DNA of 64,000 bases from Prolixibacteraceae bacterium. GTDB taxonomy: Bacteria; Bacteroidota; Bacteroidia; Bacteroidales; Prolixibacteraceae. Positions 1-9,550 of the stretch are shown piece after piece. Positions within the stretch are counted from its first letter, which is position 1, and each line of letters begins with the position of its first letter. The stretch covers positions 1-64,000 of the forward strand of contig JANQHI010000006.1 of the NCBI GenBank assembly GCA_028282705.1, written 5' to 3'. Position numbers and translations under genes: made by a program. The notes beneath the pieces were generated by a model. It did no database searches. It saw only the letters and a list, made by a program, of their open reading frames with translations, and was not told where the DNA came from.

Positions 1-45
1 CCCTATGATCGAATTGAAATTTTTGCCAACCATGTTGCAATATAA
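1..45 (+). CDS. possible 3' end of a gene entering from the left
   Basis: The first 45 bases read open in frame 1 and end at a TAA at 43-45, giving 14 residues that look like an ordinary protein C-terminus (…YDRIEIFANHVAI). It would be convergent with ruvC. Too short to identify; it could also be non-coding. Confidence 0.3.
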   Translation, partial: PYDRIEIFANHVAI

Positions 46-111
46 GAAGATAATTACATAAATTCAAAAATATTTATGTAACTTTATATATAATTACCAA
101 AAGTTAAATGC

Positions 112-672
112 TTATTTTTTCACTTTGCCAGGATTTTTGTGTACAAAATCTTCCCAGTTTTTGTATTCTTTGGTTTGTGTAGGTTTGTTTTGCTGGATAA
201 AATGGCAAATAGCAACTGCAATAGCATCAGTGGCATCCAGTTCTTTGGGGATTTCATTTAAGTTGAAAAGCTGTTTCAGGAAGTAAGCCACTTGTTCTTT
301 AGATGCACGCCCCATGCCTGTGATAGACTTCTTCACAAGGAGGGGGGCATATTCATAAATGGGTAATGAGCAATAAAGGCCTGCTGCCATAATTACTCCT
401 TGTGCACGCCCCAGCTTTAACATTGATTGTACATTTTTCCCATAAAATGGGGCTTCAAGTGCCATTACATCTGGCTTTGATTGCTCAATAAGGTACAGTG
501 CCCTTTCATGCAGGTATTTAAGTTTTTGATAGTGGTCTTCAAATTTTCCTGGGCGTATAATCCCAGTCCTTAAAATAACAGGTTTCTTATCCTTTATTTC
601 AATAAGCCCATAACCCGTTACACTGGTGCCAGGGTCAATCCCTAAAATCTTTATATTCTTTGAATCTGGCAT
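112..672 (-). CDS. ruvC: Holliday junction resolvase RuvC
   Basis: RuvC cuts four-way junctions made during homologous recombination, together with RuvAB. The 186-residue protein opens with the nuclease strand motif GIDPG, has the acidic ALEAPF motif, the substrate-binding region RAQGVIMAA, and the DATDAIAVA motif with the C-terminal catalytic aspartates. I chose the ATG at 672, directly before MPDSKN; a longer reading to 738 would overlap the upstream transporter and adds residues the family lacks. It begins 1 base after the transporter stop, so it is probably the last gene of a three-gene operon with 674-1561 and 1567-3438. The C-terminal tail of about 20 residues is lysine-rich. Confidence 0.95.
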   Translation of the reverse strand: MPDSKNIKILGIDPGTSVTGYGLIEIKDKKPVILRTGIIRPGKFEDHYQKLKYLHERALYLIEQSKPDVMALEAPFYGKNVQSMLKLGRAQGVIMAAGLYCSLPIYEYAPLLVKKSITGMGRASKEQVAYFLKQLFNLNEIPKELDATDAIAVAICHFIQQNKPTQTKEYKNWEDFVHKNPGKVKK

Positions 673-673
673 G

Positions 674-1561
674 TTAAGCTTTTCTGCCTTTTTTAATTTG
701 TTGGAACAATATCCCTCCAACAATAAAAATAATCCCAATAAATGTAGTAATGAATATCTCTTCTTTCAAAATAAAATAGATAAAAATTAGGGAGATAAAT
801 GGAGCCAGGAATACCAGGTTGCCAATCACAGCATTGTTCTTGCTCAGTTGCATGGCTTTAAGCCAAAGGATATAAGTAATGCCAATTTCAAAGAAGCCAA
901 TGTAAATACCAGCAAATAATGCTTCTCCAATTTGGAATGTAAAGCCTGAAAAAAAGGTAAGTGCAATGGATAGGAAGGCAAACCCAAAAACAAAGTTCAT
1001 AAATAGTTTGAGGGTTTCATCCCTGTTGTCTTTTACATTCAAAATCCAATAAAGTGACCAAATAACTGAAGACACTATGGCAAGCACTACCCCTAAAAGG
1101 CTTGTTTTATGAAAACCATTGATCCCTCCCTGAGAAGAAATAATAATGACTCCTATAAAACTAATGCCTAGTGCTACAAAACTTTGCCAGCCAATTTTTT
1201 GCCTAAGCATTGGAACAGAAAGCAAGGCAAGGATAATGGGCCAGATCATATTAATGGGTTGGGCTAACTGGGCAGGTAAAAGTGAATAAGCTTTGAACAG
1301 GATGATGTAATAAATGAATGGGTTAAATGCACCCAGCAACATGGATGAGACTAGTTGTTTGCTGTTTTGTTGCATCACCAGCTTCATTTTTCCCTGTATC
1401 AGAAGGAAGAAAAACAGGATGATAACTGAAGTCCCTGATGCAATAAAAATTAACTGGGCAGGGGTATATTCTTTTAACCCAAGCTTAAAAGCAGTTGGGG
1501 CAGTTGACCAGCATAAAACAGCTAAAAAGGCAAATAAGACAGGCCTGTTTTTTTGCTTCAT
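674..1561 (-). CDS. DMT-superfamily (EamA) transporter
   Basis: A 295-residue membrane protein with about ten hydrophobic segments arranged as two EamA halves, the usual length for this family of drug/metabolite exporters. It starts MKQKNRPVLFAFLAVLCWST and the second half contains the typical VIWSLYWILN and GIGITYILWLKAM-like helices. It acts in the inner membrane; the substrate cannot be told from sequence. It lies 5 bases after the TPR gene and 1 base before ruvC, so the three are likely co-transcribed. Confidence 0.9.
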   Translation of the reverse strand: MKQKNRPVLFAFLAVLCWSTAPTAFKLGLKEYTPAQLIFIASGTSVIILFFFLLIQGKMKLVMQQNSKQLVSSMLLGAFNPFIYYIILFKAYSLLPAQLAQPINMIWPIILALLSVPMLRQKIGWQSFVALGISFIGVIIISSQGGINGFHKTSLLGVVLAIVSSVIWSLYWILNVKDNRDETLKLFMNFVFGFAFLSIALTFFSGFTFQIGEALFAGIYIGFFEIGITYILWLKAMQLSKNNAVIGNLVFLAPFISLIFIYFILKEEIFITTFIGIIFIVGGILFQQIKKGRKA

Positions 1562-1566
1562 AATGT

Positions 1567-3438
1567 TTAAATACCTTCAAAGAATTGATATTCAATATTC
1601 TCTTTCGGGGAATCTTCTTCAATACTGTCTCCTCTTAATACCCTGAAACGTTGACGTGACTCTACCACATAAATGCTTCCCGGGTGGTTGACCATCATTT
1701 GCTTATAAAGCCCCAATGCTTTTTCTGCATCCCCAAAGTTGTAATCATAAATGTTGGCCAGCATAAACAAGGCATCGTCAGCTAGTAGTTCATAAGAGAA
1801 GTCATCCAGGATCTGTTGTAACTGGTCAGCAGCCAATTGGTAATTCCTGTTCCTGATATTGATTTTGGCTTTCCTCATCAAAATGTCATCAACAAGGCTA
1901 TGGAATGGATATAGTTCTGCAATGGAATCAATGGTTGCATATGCCAATGAATCTTTTCTCTGGAAAAACAGCAGGTCGGCTTTTGAGAACATTTGCAATG
2001 GAATATCAGTAGTATCGAGGTCTGAATTTTCCCCAATAAACAAGGATAGCTCAAAAGCATCATTAGCAGTTAGTTTTGAAGTGCTGGCCTTTAAAACATC
2101 AAGTTGGGCTTTTGCCCAGGAAAAATTCCCCAAATAATATCCCAACCTGGCTTTTTTTAATTTTACTTCATCACCCAAAGTGTTCTTTTTATTGGCATCA
2201 ATCACTTGTGAATAAATAAGTGTTGCTTCCCAGGGGTCTTCAGCATATACATAAATATCAGCAAGTTTTGTTTTTAATTTGTCCCTTTCCAGTGGCCTTA
2301 ACCTTGGTATTTTAAGGGCTTTATTAATAGACATGATAGCATCTTGTGCACTATCCAAATAAAATGCTAACAGGTCAGCATAATCAATAGCCAGGTCATA
2401 GGCAAGTGGTGAATTGCCAAGGTACTCAAGCCCTGATTTTAATTGTTGTGACAGTTCTTCCCCTTCATCCAGATTTTCATGTTTTCCCTGAATAAAATAT
2501 AAATAAGAGGCTTTTAAATTCAGCAAATAACTTTGTTCATAAAAAGGGGTGCCTTCTCCCTTGCCTAATAAATAGGAATATGCATCTTGGGCATCTTTAT
2601 AGGAGAGGTTATTTAAAGCCATATTGGCAAGGCTTAAAATCTTGACAGCTTCATTTCCTGTTCTTTTGTCAAGTGCTATTGATTGCCTAAGGGCATTTGC
2701 AAACTTCCCTTCCTGCAAAAAAAACCAGATCAACAAACGATTAAATGCAATTACATTGGGTTCAGCCTGCACCCTTTTTAGTGCCATCAATTTAAACTTA
2801 TCCCTCAACTCATTATTAAAATCAAGGCGCAAGGCAGCAGCCAGGTTGCTTTGTACCCTGTCAAGCTTTTTTTCATCAGCTTTGATGTAATTGAGGTATT
2901 CAGCCATCATTTGCTCATAATCTCGCAAATAGTAATTGGTTCTTGCTAATTCATAATAGAACATTTCTCCCTTCAAATTAGCCCTGCCTTTTAAATATGT
3001 TTGCTGGGCCAAGTCATAATACCCCCATTGGGTAAATGCATTGGCAGTTAATATAAAAGATGATTTATTGTTTGAGATGACTTTTAGTGAATGTTTAAAT
3101 TTCTGGGCTGCCTCCTCCTGCCTGTCCTGTAATTCTAAAATATGGCCCAGGTACACATAATATTCTGGGCGTTTTTTATTTTTCCTGATTTCAGTATTTA
3201 TTTCCTTTTCTGCTTTTTCATAATCTTTCAATTGAACAAGGCAGGTAAAATAGAGTTTAAAGTAATAATTGTTTTTTGAAGTAGCATGCAAAGACTTGTA
3301 AAGGGGGGCAGCTTTATCATATTTTTTCTGGCTATAAAATTTGCTTGCCAGTTGTGCTGTTGTTTCCTTCTTTTTTGTTTGTGAAAAACCATTCAAAAAA
3401 CAAAGTGAAAAGGTGATTATGTATAATATATGTTTCAT
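1567..3438 (-). CDS. secreted tetratricopeptide-repeat protein
   Basis: The 623-residue protein begins with a signal peptide ending near GFSQ, then carries repeated helical TPR-like units through most of its length (for example FYSQKKYDKAAPLYKSL, AQLQQILDDFSYELLADDALFMLANIYDY). TPR proteins of this kind scaffold protein complexes in the periplasm or cell envelope; no enzyme motif is visible. It is the promoter-proximal gene of a probable operon with the DMT transporter and ruvC. The specific partner is unknown. Confidence 0.8.
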   Translation of the reverse strand: MKHILYIITFSLCFLNGFSQTKKKETTAQLASKFYSQKKYDKAAPLYKSLHATSKNNYYFKLYFTCLVQLKDYEKAEKEINTEIRKNKKRPEYYVYLGHILELQDRQEEAAQKFKHSLKVISNNKSSFILTANAFTQWGYYDLAQQTYLKGRANLKGEMFYYELARTNYYLRDYEQMMAEYLNYIKADEKKLDRVQSNLAAALRLDFNNELRDKFKLMALKRVQAEPNVIAFNRLLIWFFLQEGKFANALRQSIALDKRTGNEAVKILSLANMALNNLSYKDAQDAYSYLLGKGEGTPFYEQSYLLNLKASYLYFIQGKHENLDEGEELSQQLKSGLEYLGNSPLAYDLAIDYADLLAFYLDSAQDAIMSINKALKIPRLRPLERDKLKTKLADIYVYAEDPWEATLIYSQVIDANKKNTLGDEVKLKKARLGYYLGNFSWAKAQLDVLKASTSKLTANDAFELSLFIGENSDLDTTDIPLQMFSKADLLFFQRKDSLAYATIDSIAELYPFHSLVDDILMRKAKINIRNRNYQLAADQLQQILDDFSYELLADDALFMLANIYDYNFGDAEKALGLYKQMMVNHPGSIYVVESRQRFRVLRGDSIEEDSPKENIEYQFFEGI

Positions 3439-3591
3439 TAATTCCTGCTGTGTATTGATACAAAAATAATACTCTTAACTAAAGAAAGGATTTGAAGCAG
3501 CAATATGTTTTAGGAGAAAGCAGCAATTTATGTTGTTTTACATGATTTCTAAATCTTATATAGCTATTTTTGTAGGATTAAAATTGGAGAT

Positions 3592-4455
3592 ATGGCTCAC
3601 GAGTTGAATGGGAGGAAGAGGCTACCTCGTTGGATGAAGATGAAGTTGCCCAAAGGTGAAAGTTATTCAAAAGTAAAGAACCTGGTTGCAAAACATGGGT
3701 TGCACACCATATGTACAAGTGGCAATTGCCCCAATATTGGGGAATGTTGGAACAGGGGGACAGCTACCTTTATGATCCTTGGGGATATTTGTACAAGGAG
3801 GTGTAAGTTTTGTGCTGTAAAATCAGGTAAGCCTTTACCACCAGACTTGAAAGAGCCTGAAAAACTGGCTGAATCAGTTAGGATTATGGGGGTGAAACAC
3901 TGTGTGATCACTTCTGTTGACAGGGATGACCTTGATGACCAGGGGGCAGGGATATGGGCGCAAACCATCACTGAAGTAAAAAGGGTTAACCCAGAAACCA
4001 AGATTGAAGTATTGATTCCTGATTTCAGGGGGAAAACAGAGTTGATACAGCAAGTAATTGATGCTAAGCCTGAAGTAATATCACATAACCTAGAAACTGT
4101 TGAAAGGCTGACCCCATTTGTAAGGTTTGCTTCAAAATACAGGAGAAGCCTTAAGGTTGTTAAGTATATTGCTGAATCAGGTTATGTGGCAAAATCAGGT
4201 ATTATGTTGGGGTTGGGGGAAACACATGAGGAAATATTGCAAACAATGGATGACCTCATTGAAGTAGGTTGTAAAGTAATGACTATTGGCCAATACCTGG
4301 CACCTACTACCCATCATATGCCTGTAGTAAAATATGTTACACCTGAGAGGTTTAAAGAATATAAAGAGATTGGGCTTAAAAAAGGCTTTTCATTTGTTGA
4401 AAGCTCTCCATTGGTAAGGTCTTCATACAGGGCTGAAGAGCATGTGAAAGCTTAA
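3592..4455 (+). CDS. lipA: lipoyl synthase (radical SAM)
   Basis: LipA inserts two sulfurs into protein-bound octanoyl groups to make lipoyl cofactor. The 287-residue sequence has both iron-sulfur binding sets: auxiliary cluster cysteines 41, 46 and 52 (CX4CX5C) and the radical-SAM cysteines 67, 71 and 74 in CTRRCKFC, plus the C-terminal RSSY motif whose serine ligates the auxiliary cluster. Length matches the family. A TAttTTTG box lies at 3565-3572, about 20 bases upstream of the start. It is followed 49 bases later by lipB, the gene for the preceding step. Confidence 0.97.
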   Translation: MAHELNGRKRLPRWMKMKLPKGESYSKVKNLVAKHGLHTICTSGNCPNIGECWNRGTATFMILGDICTRRCKFCAVKSGKPLPPDLKEPEKLAESVRIMGVKHCVITSVDRDDLDDQGAGIWAQTITEVKRVNPETKIEVLIPDFRGKTELIQQVIDAKPEVISHNLETVERLTPFVRFASKYRRSLKVVKYIAESGYVAKSGIMLGLGETHEEILQTMDDLIEVGCKVMTIGQYLAPTTHHMPVVKYVTPERFKEYKEIGLKKGFSFVESSPLVRSSYRAEEHVKA

Positions 4456-4504
4456 TTGATCATTAGTTTCGAGTTATTAATATTGAGTAGTAGTTACGAG
4501 TTTT

Positions 4505-5173
4505 ATGACATCATTCAATTACATTGATTTAGGGAAAAAGGATTATAAAGAATGCTGGGATTACCAGGAAGAACTTTTGAATGAGGTAGTTACTGACAAA
4601 AGAGCATCAAAAGTCCCTTCTTCTAAAAATTACTTTTTATTGGTTGAACACCCTCATGTTTATACACTTGGCAAAAGTGGGGATGAAAAGAACATGCTTA
4701 TCCATGCAGATTTCCTGAAAAAAATTAATGCAACTTATTATAAGATAAACAGGGGTGGAGATGTTACTTACCATGGACCAGGACAAATTGTTGGCTACCC
4801 TATTATTGATCTTGAGAACTATAACATTGGGGTGCGTGAATACATTGAAAAAATGGAAGATGCCATAATTGCTACCCTTGCTGAATATGGGCTTGAAGGA
4901 GGAAGGAAAGAAGGAGCAACTGGAGTGTGGCTTGATGCAGGGCACAAAGTGAGGGCACGGAAAATTTGTGCCATTGGGGTGCGTGTGAGCAGGTATATAA
5001 CTATGCATGGTTTTGCATTGAATGTGAATACTGACTTGAGGTACTTCAATTATATAAACCCTTGTGGCTTTGCTGCTTATGGAGTTACAAGCATACAGCA
5101 AGAGTTGAAAAAAGAAGTGGATATGGAGGAAGTAAAAACCTACCTGAAGAACCATTTCAACAGGCTTTACTAA
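4505..5173 (+). CDS. lipB: lipoyl(octanoyl) transferase
   Basis: LipB moves octanoyl from acyl-carrier protein to the lipoyl domains of target enzymes, supplying the substrate of LipA just upstream. The 222-residue protein has the hallmark RGGDVTYHGPGQ motif, the K…CAIGVRV segment with the catalytic lysine region, and the catalytic cysteine in NPCGF. Its stop lies 1 base from the stop of the convergent CHAD gene. Confidence 0.96.
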   Translation: MTSFNYIDLGKKDYKECWDYQEELLNEVVTDKRASKVPSSKNYFLLVEHPHVYTLGKSGDEKNMLIHADFLKKINATYYKINRGGDVTYHGPGQIVGYPIIDLENYNIGVREYIEKMEDAIIATLAEYGLEGGRKEGATGVWLDAGHKVRARKICAIGVRVSRYITMHGFALNVNTDLRYFNYINPCGFAAYGVTSIQQELKKEVDMEEVKTYLKNHFNRLY

Positions 5174-5174
5174 A

Positions 5175-6047
5175 TCAGTGATCTTCTAGGTAACTTGTAG
5201 TCAACTGTATTAATTTGTTTTCAAAATCTTTTGGGTGGAGTGAAAATGATTTTGTGAGCTCTGGGAAAATATGGTTTTTTAGCCTTTCCTGTTCATATTG
5301 TATTTTTTCTGAAATAACAGGTGAAACTTTATGGCAGTGCTGGTGGATAAAATTATTAAGTACATCCAGGTCATGTTCGTCTCCAAACAATTCAGTAACA
5401 GCATTTAAAGCTTTGGCAATTTCCCCAAAAAAATAGGGGTTGGTAAATTTTATTGCTTCAAGCTGGTACAAAAGGTTTTTGAGCTTGATCCTGAGTTCAT
5501 GCAAAACAGATGAGCTTTTTTCTTCTGTAATTCCCCGGCAGGCATCATAACATTTCCCATAAGATAGTTGGATGCTTTTCAGTAAGGATAAGTTTCCAAC
5601 AGGCTTCTTAAAATAAGCAGGAAGGCGTTTTTCAAAAGATATTATTTCAGTATGGATTTCAGATAAAATGCTTTGCTCAATAATAATAGATTGAACCATA
5701 GCCTCATTGTTTTCCTTCAGTCGCCTTTGGCATTTTTTAAACCACTGGTTGGATTTTTGTGCTTCAGCTTGAAACAATTTATTGAAACATTCAAGGTTTA
5801 CAAAACTTTCCCTGACAGGAGAGATTGTCCTTCCCAAATCACGGATAAGTACAACCTCCTTTTTCAATTTTTCCTTTAAAAATGATTCCTTAAATAAATT
5901 CAGCCTGGCCCTAATCCTTTTAAAAGACCTCCTGATCTCATGGACTGAAAGGTTAATATCTAATTCTGTTGAATTGCAAAATTGCCTAACCTTTGCTGAC
6001 CTTTTAAGGATGCTATTGTAAACTTTATCTTCTAATAAATTATCCAT
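5175..6047 (-). CDS. CHAD domain-containing protein
   Basis: CHAD domains are helical bundles rich in conserved histidines and basic residues that bind polyphosphate. This 290-residue protein shows the typical conserved stretches: VHEIRRSFKRIRARLNLF near residue 30, LHELRIKLKNLLYQLEAI in the second half and LFGDEHDLDVLNNF. No CYTH (triphosphatase) domain is attached and none is encoded beside it. It is convergent with lipB. Role beyond polyphosphate binding is unknown. Confidence 0.85.
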   Translation of the reverse strand: MDNLLEDKVYNSILKRSAKVRQFCNSTELDINLSVHEIRRSFKRIRARLNLFKESFLKEKLKKEVVLIRDLGRTISPVRESFVNLECFNKLFQAEAQKSNQWFKKCQRRLKENNEAMVQSIIIEQSILSEIHTEIISFEKRLPAYFKKPVGNLSLLKSIQLSYGKCYDACRGITEEKSSSVLHELRIKLKNLLYQLEAIKFTNPYFFGEIAKALNAVTELFGDEHDLDVLNNFIHQHCHKVSPVISEKIQYEQERLKNHIFPELTKSFSLHPKDFENKLIQLTTSYLEDH

Positions 6048-6116
6048 CCATATTCCTTCAGGCAGATAAATTTAGGGATTATGGGCAAAACCTGAAACAA
6101 ATATTTTGAAAAGGTA

Positions 6117-7391
6117 CTAATTGATTAGATCAAACCCACAGTAAGGAACCAGCACTTCAGGTATTTTAATCCCCTCAGGAGCCTGGTTGTTTTCTAACAA
6201 AGCTGCTACAATCCTGGGTAAGGCCAAAGCACTCCCATTAAGGGTATGTGCCAGTTGTGGTTTTTTAACCCCTTCTTCGCGGAAACGCAATTTCAACCTG
6301 TTTGCCTGAAATGCTTCAAAATTAGAAACAGAACTTACTTCCAACCATTTTTCTTGTGCAGCTGAATACACTTCAAAATCAAATGTTAATGCTGATGTGA
6401 AACTCAGGTCCCCTCCACAGAGTTGTAGTACACGATAAGGCAGCCCCAGTTTTTGCACAAGGGTTTCAACATAACTAACCATTTCATTCAGTACTTGGTA
6501 TGATTTTACAGGGTGTGCAATTTGCACAATTTCTACTTTGTCAAATTGGTGTAGCCTGTTCAGCCCTCTAACATCTTTCCCATATGAGCCTGCCTCACGC
6601 CTAAAGCAAGCACTATAAGCAGTGTTTTTATACGGGAGGCTATTGGCATCCAGGATTATATCCCTGTAAATATTAGTAACAGGGACTTCAGCAGTTGGGA
6701 TCAGGTATAGGTTGTCTTCAGTTATATGGTACATTTGCCCCTCTTTATCAGGCAATTGCCCAGTACCATATCCTGAGTCTTCATTGACAACCAAAGGTGG
6801 TTGGATTTCTTCATATCCTGCTTCTCTGGCCTGGTCAAGGAAAAAGTTGATCAAAGCCCTTTGCAGCTGAGAACCTTTGCCCCTGTATACAGGGAAACCT
6901 GCACCAGTAAGTTTTACCCCAAGTTCAAAATCAATAAGGTTGTATTTTTGAGCCAATTCCCAATGGGGTAATGCATTCTCAGGAAGGCCGGTTTTGTCAC
7001 CACCTGTTTTTATTGTTATGTTGTCTTCTTCAGAATTTCCTTTAGGGACAGATTCATGTGGCAGGTTTGGCAACTGAATTAGAAGTTCATTTACTTCTTC
7101 ATCGTTGGAAGCAAATTCCTGGTCAAGCTGTTTAATAGTTTCTTTTAATTCAGAAGTCCTATCCTTGGCTTTATTGGCCTCTTCTTTTTTCCCTTCCCTA
7201 AACAAAATGCCAATCTCTTTTGAGATTTTATTCATTTCAGCTTTTGCCTGGTCGGCACTTTGTTGTGCTTTGTTCTTCTTTTCGTAAAGGGCAATAATGT
7301 TTTCTACAATTTCCTTTGCATCAAAATTCTTCACCAAAAGCTTTTTGATCACTAATTCAGGATTATCTTGAATAAATTTTAACGTCAGCAT
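6117..7391 (-). CDS. serS: serine--tRNA ligase
   Basis: A class II aminoacyl-tRNA synthetase of 424 residues. It has the N-terminal coiled-coil arm (residues about 25-105), motif 2 in CFRREAGSYGKDVRGLNRLHQF, and motif 3 in LNGSALALPRIVAALLEN. I place the start at the ATG giving MLTLKFIQDNPEL, which matches the family's conserved N-terminus; the 17 residues further upstream are unlikely to be translated. A hairpin at 7433-7462 separates it from the rplU-rpmA operon upstream. Confidence 0.96.
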   Translation of the reverse strand: MLTLKFIQDNPELVIKKLLVKNFDAKEIVENIIALYEKKNKAQQSADQAKAEMNKISKEIGILFREGKKEEANKAKDRTSELKETIKQLDQEFASNDEEVNELLIQLPNLPHESVPKGNSEEDNITIKTGGDKTGLPENALPHWELAQKYNLIDFELGVKLTGAGFPVYRGKGSQLQRALINFFLDQAREAGYEEIQPPLVVNEDSGYGTGQLPDKEGQMYHITEDNLYLIPTAEVPVTNIYRDIILDANSLPYKNTAYSACFRREAGSYGKDVRGLNRLHQFDKVEIVQIAHPVKSYQVLNEMVSYVETLVQKLGLPYRVLQLCGGDLSFTSALTFDFEVYSAAQEKWLEVSSVSNFEAFQANRLKLRFREEGVKKPQLAHTLNGSALALPRIVAALLENNQAPEGIKIPEVLVPYCGFDLIN

Positions 7392-7422
7392 TTTGTTGGA
7401 TTTTATGAATTGTGGCAAATTT

Positions 7423-7462
7423 AAAAAATAAAAAATCTCCAACTCAAAAGAGAAGGAGATTT
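7423..7462 (-). terminator. intrinsic terminator of rplU-rpmA
   Basis: An 8-bp stem (7433-7440 with 7455-7462) followed, on the minus strand, by a T-rich tail (7423-7435). It sits just downstream of the rpmA stop and upstream of serS. Confidence 0.75.
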
Positions 7463-7487
7463 AATATAAAGAGTTGTTAAATTCTTT

Positions 7488-8147
7488 TTATTTTTCTTCT
7501 TTGTCAGAGCTATCCTCTTTTTTTGCCTTAGGAGCAGCTTTTTTATTAGCTGTAGTGGCTTTAGGTTTAGCTTCTGCTTTAGGAGCAGCCTTTTTTGCAG
7601 CTGGTTTTTTAGTTGTTGCAGCTTTTGCCTTTGGAGCTTCTTTTTCAGCCTTCTCAGCTTTAGGAGCAGCTTTTTTAGCTGTTGTTTTCTTTACTGCAGT
7701 TGCTTTTGGAGCCTCCTCTGTTTTAGCTTTTGAAGTGGTTTTTTTTACAGCAGCTTTAGGTTTAGCTTCTGTTTTTACTTCTTTTTCAGCTTTTGGAGTT
7801 TCGGGCTTTGCAACTGGTTTTTCTTTTACCTCTGCAACTACTGGTTCTGCTTTTGCAGCTTTAGGTTTTTCTAAAACAGCAGTTTCAACAGCAGCTATTG
7901 GTTCAACAGAAACAAAAGACCTGTTTTTTTTCTTTTTCCTGAAAGCAACAGTTCCATCAATAAGAGCAAATAGGGTATGGTCTTTTCCCATACCTACATT
8001 TTCACCTGGATAATGCTGTGTACCTCTTTGGCGGACTAAAATATTGCCCGCTTTTGCAAACTGGCCACCATATATTTTTACACCTAGCCGTTTACTTTCT
8101 GATTCGCGTCCGTTTTTCGAACTACCTACACCTTTCTTATGAGCCAT
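7488..8147 (-). CDS. rpmA: 50S ribosomal protein L27 with a long Lys/Ala/Pro-rich tail
   Basis: Residues 1 to about 85 are canonical bacterial L27: [24 protein letters not shown], then [18 protein letters not shown] and [15 protein letters not shown]27 binds at the peptidyl-transferase centre of the large subunit. The remaining about 130 residues, open in the same frame, are a low-complexity tail of [19 protein letters not shown]-type repeats resembling histone H1 tails, ending in an acidic-basic DSSDKEEK stretch. Typical L27 is about 85-90 residues, so this is more than twice the normal size. It follows rplU by 15 bases, the standard operon order, and is followed by an intrinsic terminator. 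Confidence 0.95.
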   Translation of the reverse strand: MAHKKGVGSSKNGRESESKRLGVKIYGGQFAKAGNILVRQRGTQHYPGENVGMGKDHTLFALIDGTVAFRKKKKNRSFVSVEPIAAVETAVLEKPKAAKAEPVVAEVKEKPVAKPETPKAEKEVKTEAKPKAAVKKTTSKAKTEEAPKATAVKKTTAKKAAPKAEKAEKEAPKAKAATTKKPAAKKAAPKAEAKPKATTANKKAAPKAKKEDSSDKEEK

Positions 8148-8162
8148 GGTTTAATTTTTTAA

Positions 8163-8474
8163 TTATCCAACAATAGCATCAATTTGCACCTGGGTGAATT
8201 GCTGCCTGTGTCCATTAAGTTTTTTGTAACCTTTACGTCTTTTCTTTTTGAACACCAATACCTTGTCACCTTTTACATGCTCAAGTATTTTTACAGATAC
8301 TTTAGCACCTTTTACAGTAGGAGTGCCAACAGACACTTTTCCATCATTGTCGACCAACAATACTTTTTCAAAATCAACAACATCGCCTTCTTTTGCATCC
8401 AAACGATGAACATAGATTTTGTTGTCTTTTTCTACTTTAAATTGTTGCCCGGCAATTTCTACAATCGCGTACAT
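8163..8474 (-). CDS. rplU: 50S ribosomal protein L21
   Basis: 103 residues, the family's normal length, starting [17 protein letters not shown] and ending with the typical [21 protein letters not shown] segment. It binds 23S rRNA in the large subunit. First gene of the rplU-rpmA operon, driven by a good Bacteroidota-type promoter at 8560-8590. Confidence 0.97.
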   Translation of the reverse strand: MYAIVEIAGQQFKVEKDNKIYVHRLDAKEGDVVDFEKVLLVDNDGKVSVGTPTVKGAKVSVKILEHVKGDKVLVFKKKRRKGYKKLNGHRQQFTQVQIDAIVG

Positions 8475-8861
8475 GCTAATTTAATTTTAAGTTACTTTGC
8501 CAGGCGGGAAACATTTTGTTCCCTCTTATTAAAGCCTAAACAAATCAATTTTGGGACTGCAAAAGTAGTTATTTTTAAAAGATTAGCAAATATTTGCTAT
8601 TAAATTTTCACCCAATTAAAATGAGGGTTAAAATATAATGATTTAGGGTGTTAATATAATAGTTTTAAAAGTGAGGGAATCAATGTGGATTCAATAGAAA
8701 ATGTTCTGTCACCATATAAATAGGGTCAACTTTCGGGGTTATTTGCATTGGTAAAAATCCAGGGAGTTTATAAATTTAGCAATTCAGGGAATAATACTGT
8801 AATAAACAAAAATCATTGTTATATTTGTTTTCACAGAAACTGGGCTTGAAAGAATTTAGGA
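8475..8861. other. divergent intergenic region between rplU and the BFN gene
   Basis: 387 bases with no convincing gene. It contains the rplU promoter on the minus strand and a TATATTTG box at 8820-8827, about 35 bases before the BFN start, that could serve the rightward gene, although no good TTTG box sits at the expected distance upstream of it. Confidence 0.5.
8560..8590 (-). promoter_or_regulatory. Bacteroidota-type promoter of rplU-rpmA
   Basis: On the minus strand a TTTG box (8590-8587) is followed after 19 bases by TACTTTTG (8567-8560), matching the known -33 TTTG / -7 TAnnTTTG consensus and spacing of this phylum. It lies about 90 bases upstream of the rplU start. Confidence 0.65.
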
Positions 8862-9455
8862 ATGCGAAAAATTAGGTTGAATATATTGGGTCTTTCAGTG
8901 AGTCAAACGCAGTCAGGGGCTTATGCCTTGGTTTTAACAGAAGATAAAGGAGACAGAAGGATACCCATTATCATTGGACCTGTTGAGGCTCAGGCAATTG
9001 CTATTCAGCTAGAAGGGTTAAAACCTCCCAGGCCCCTTACCCATGATTTGTTTAAAAATGTTGCAAATGCTTTTGATATTGCTTTAGTTGAAGTAACAAT
9101 ATATAAGCTTGAGGAAGGTATTTTTTATTCTGAGCTTCTGTGTGAAATGAATGGCAAAGAAGTTCGCATTGATTCGCGCACTTCTGATGCTGTTGCATTA
9201 GCACTGCGTTTTAGGTGCCCTATTTATACAACAGAAGATATATTGACCAAAGCAGGGATTGTTTTGGAAGTGGATGATGAAGACACTCCAGTTGGCAGCA
9301 TGGTTGATGATGGACCAGCTGGAACTTCAAGGGATTCAGTATATGAAAAACATACTGCTGCAGAATTGGAAGAGATGCTTGGTGAAGCCATTCAAAATGA
9401 GGATTACGAAAAAGCATCTATAATCAGGGATGAACTGACAAAAAGGGGCAAATAA
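8862..9455 (+). CDS. bifunctional nuclease (BFN/DUF151) family protein with UVR motif
   Basis: 197 residues. The N-terminal two thirds is the BFN/DUF151 domain (LGLSVSQTQSGAYALVL, RIPIIIGPVEAQAIA, RPLTHDLF, IDSRTSDAVALALRFRCPIY). The last about 40 residues form a UVR-like helix pair (ELEEMLGEAIQNEDYEKASIIRDELTKR), the module by which UvrB contacts UvrC. Members have reported nuclease activity in vitro, but the cellular role is unsettled. Single-gene unit. Confidence 0.88.
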   Translation: MRKIRLNILGLSVSQTQSGAYALVLTEDKGDRRIPIIIGPVEAQAIAIQLEGLKPPRPLTHDLFKNVANAFDIALVEVTIYKLEEGIFYSELLCEMNGKEVRIDSRTSDAVALALRFRCPIYTTEDILTKAGIVLEVDDEDTPVGSMVDDGPAGTSRDSVYEKHTAAELEEMLGEAIQNEDYEKASIIRDELTKRGK

Positions 9456-9550
9456 CATGTAACTTTTTACTATTTTGTTGATGCTTATTTTATATAGGCA
9501 TGTAATGTTTTTTGCCAATTATAAGAATAAATAGAAAATAAACGCCAACT

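Noticed and set aside
4637-5155. 172-residue open frame opposite lipB
   Set aside because: It lies wholly within lipB, whose catalytic motifs are all intact, and it has no start context or recognisable domain.
7474-8013. Long open frame on the plus strand opposite rpmA (179 residues, Ala/Phe/Ser-rich)
   Set aside because: It is the mirror of the Lys/Ala repeat tail of L27; such low-complexity codons leave the opposite strand open by composition alone.
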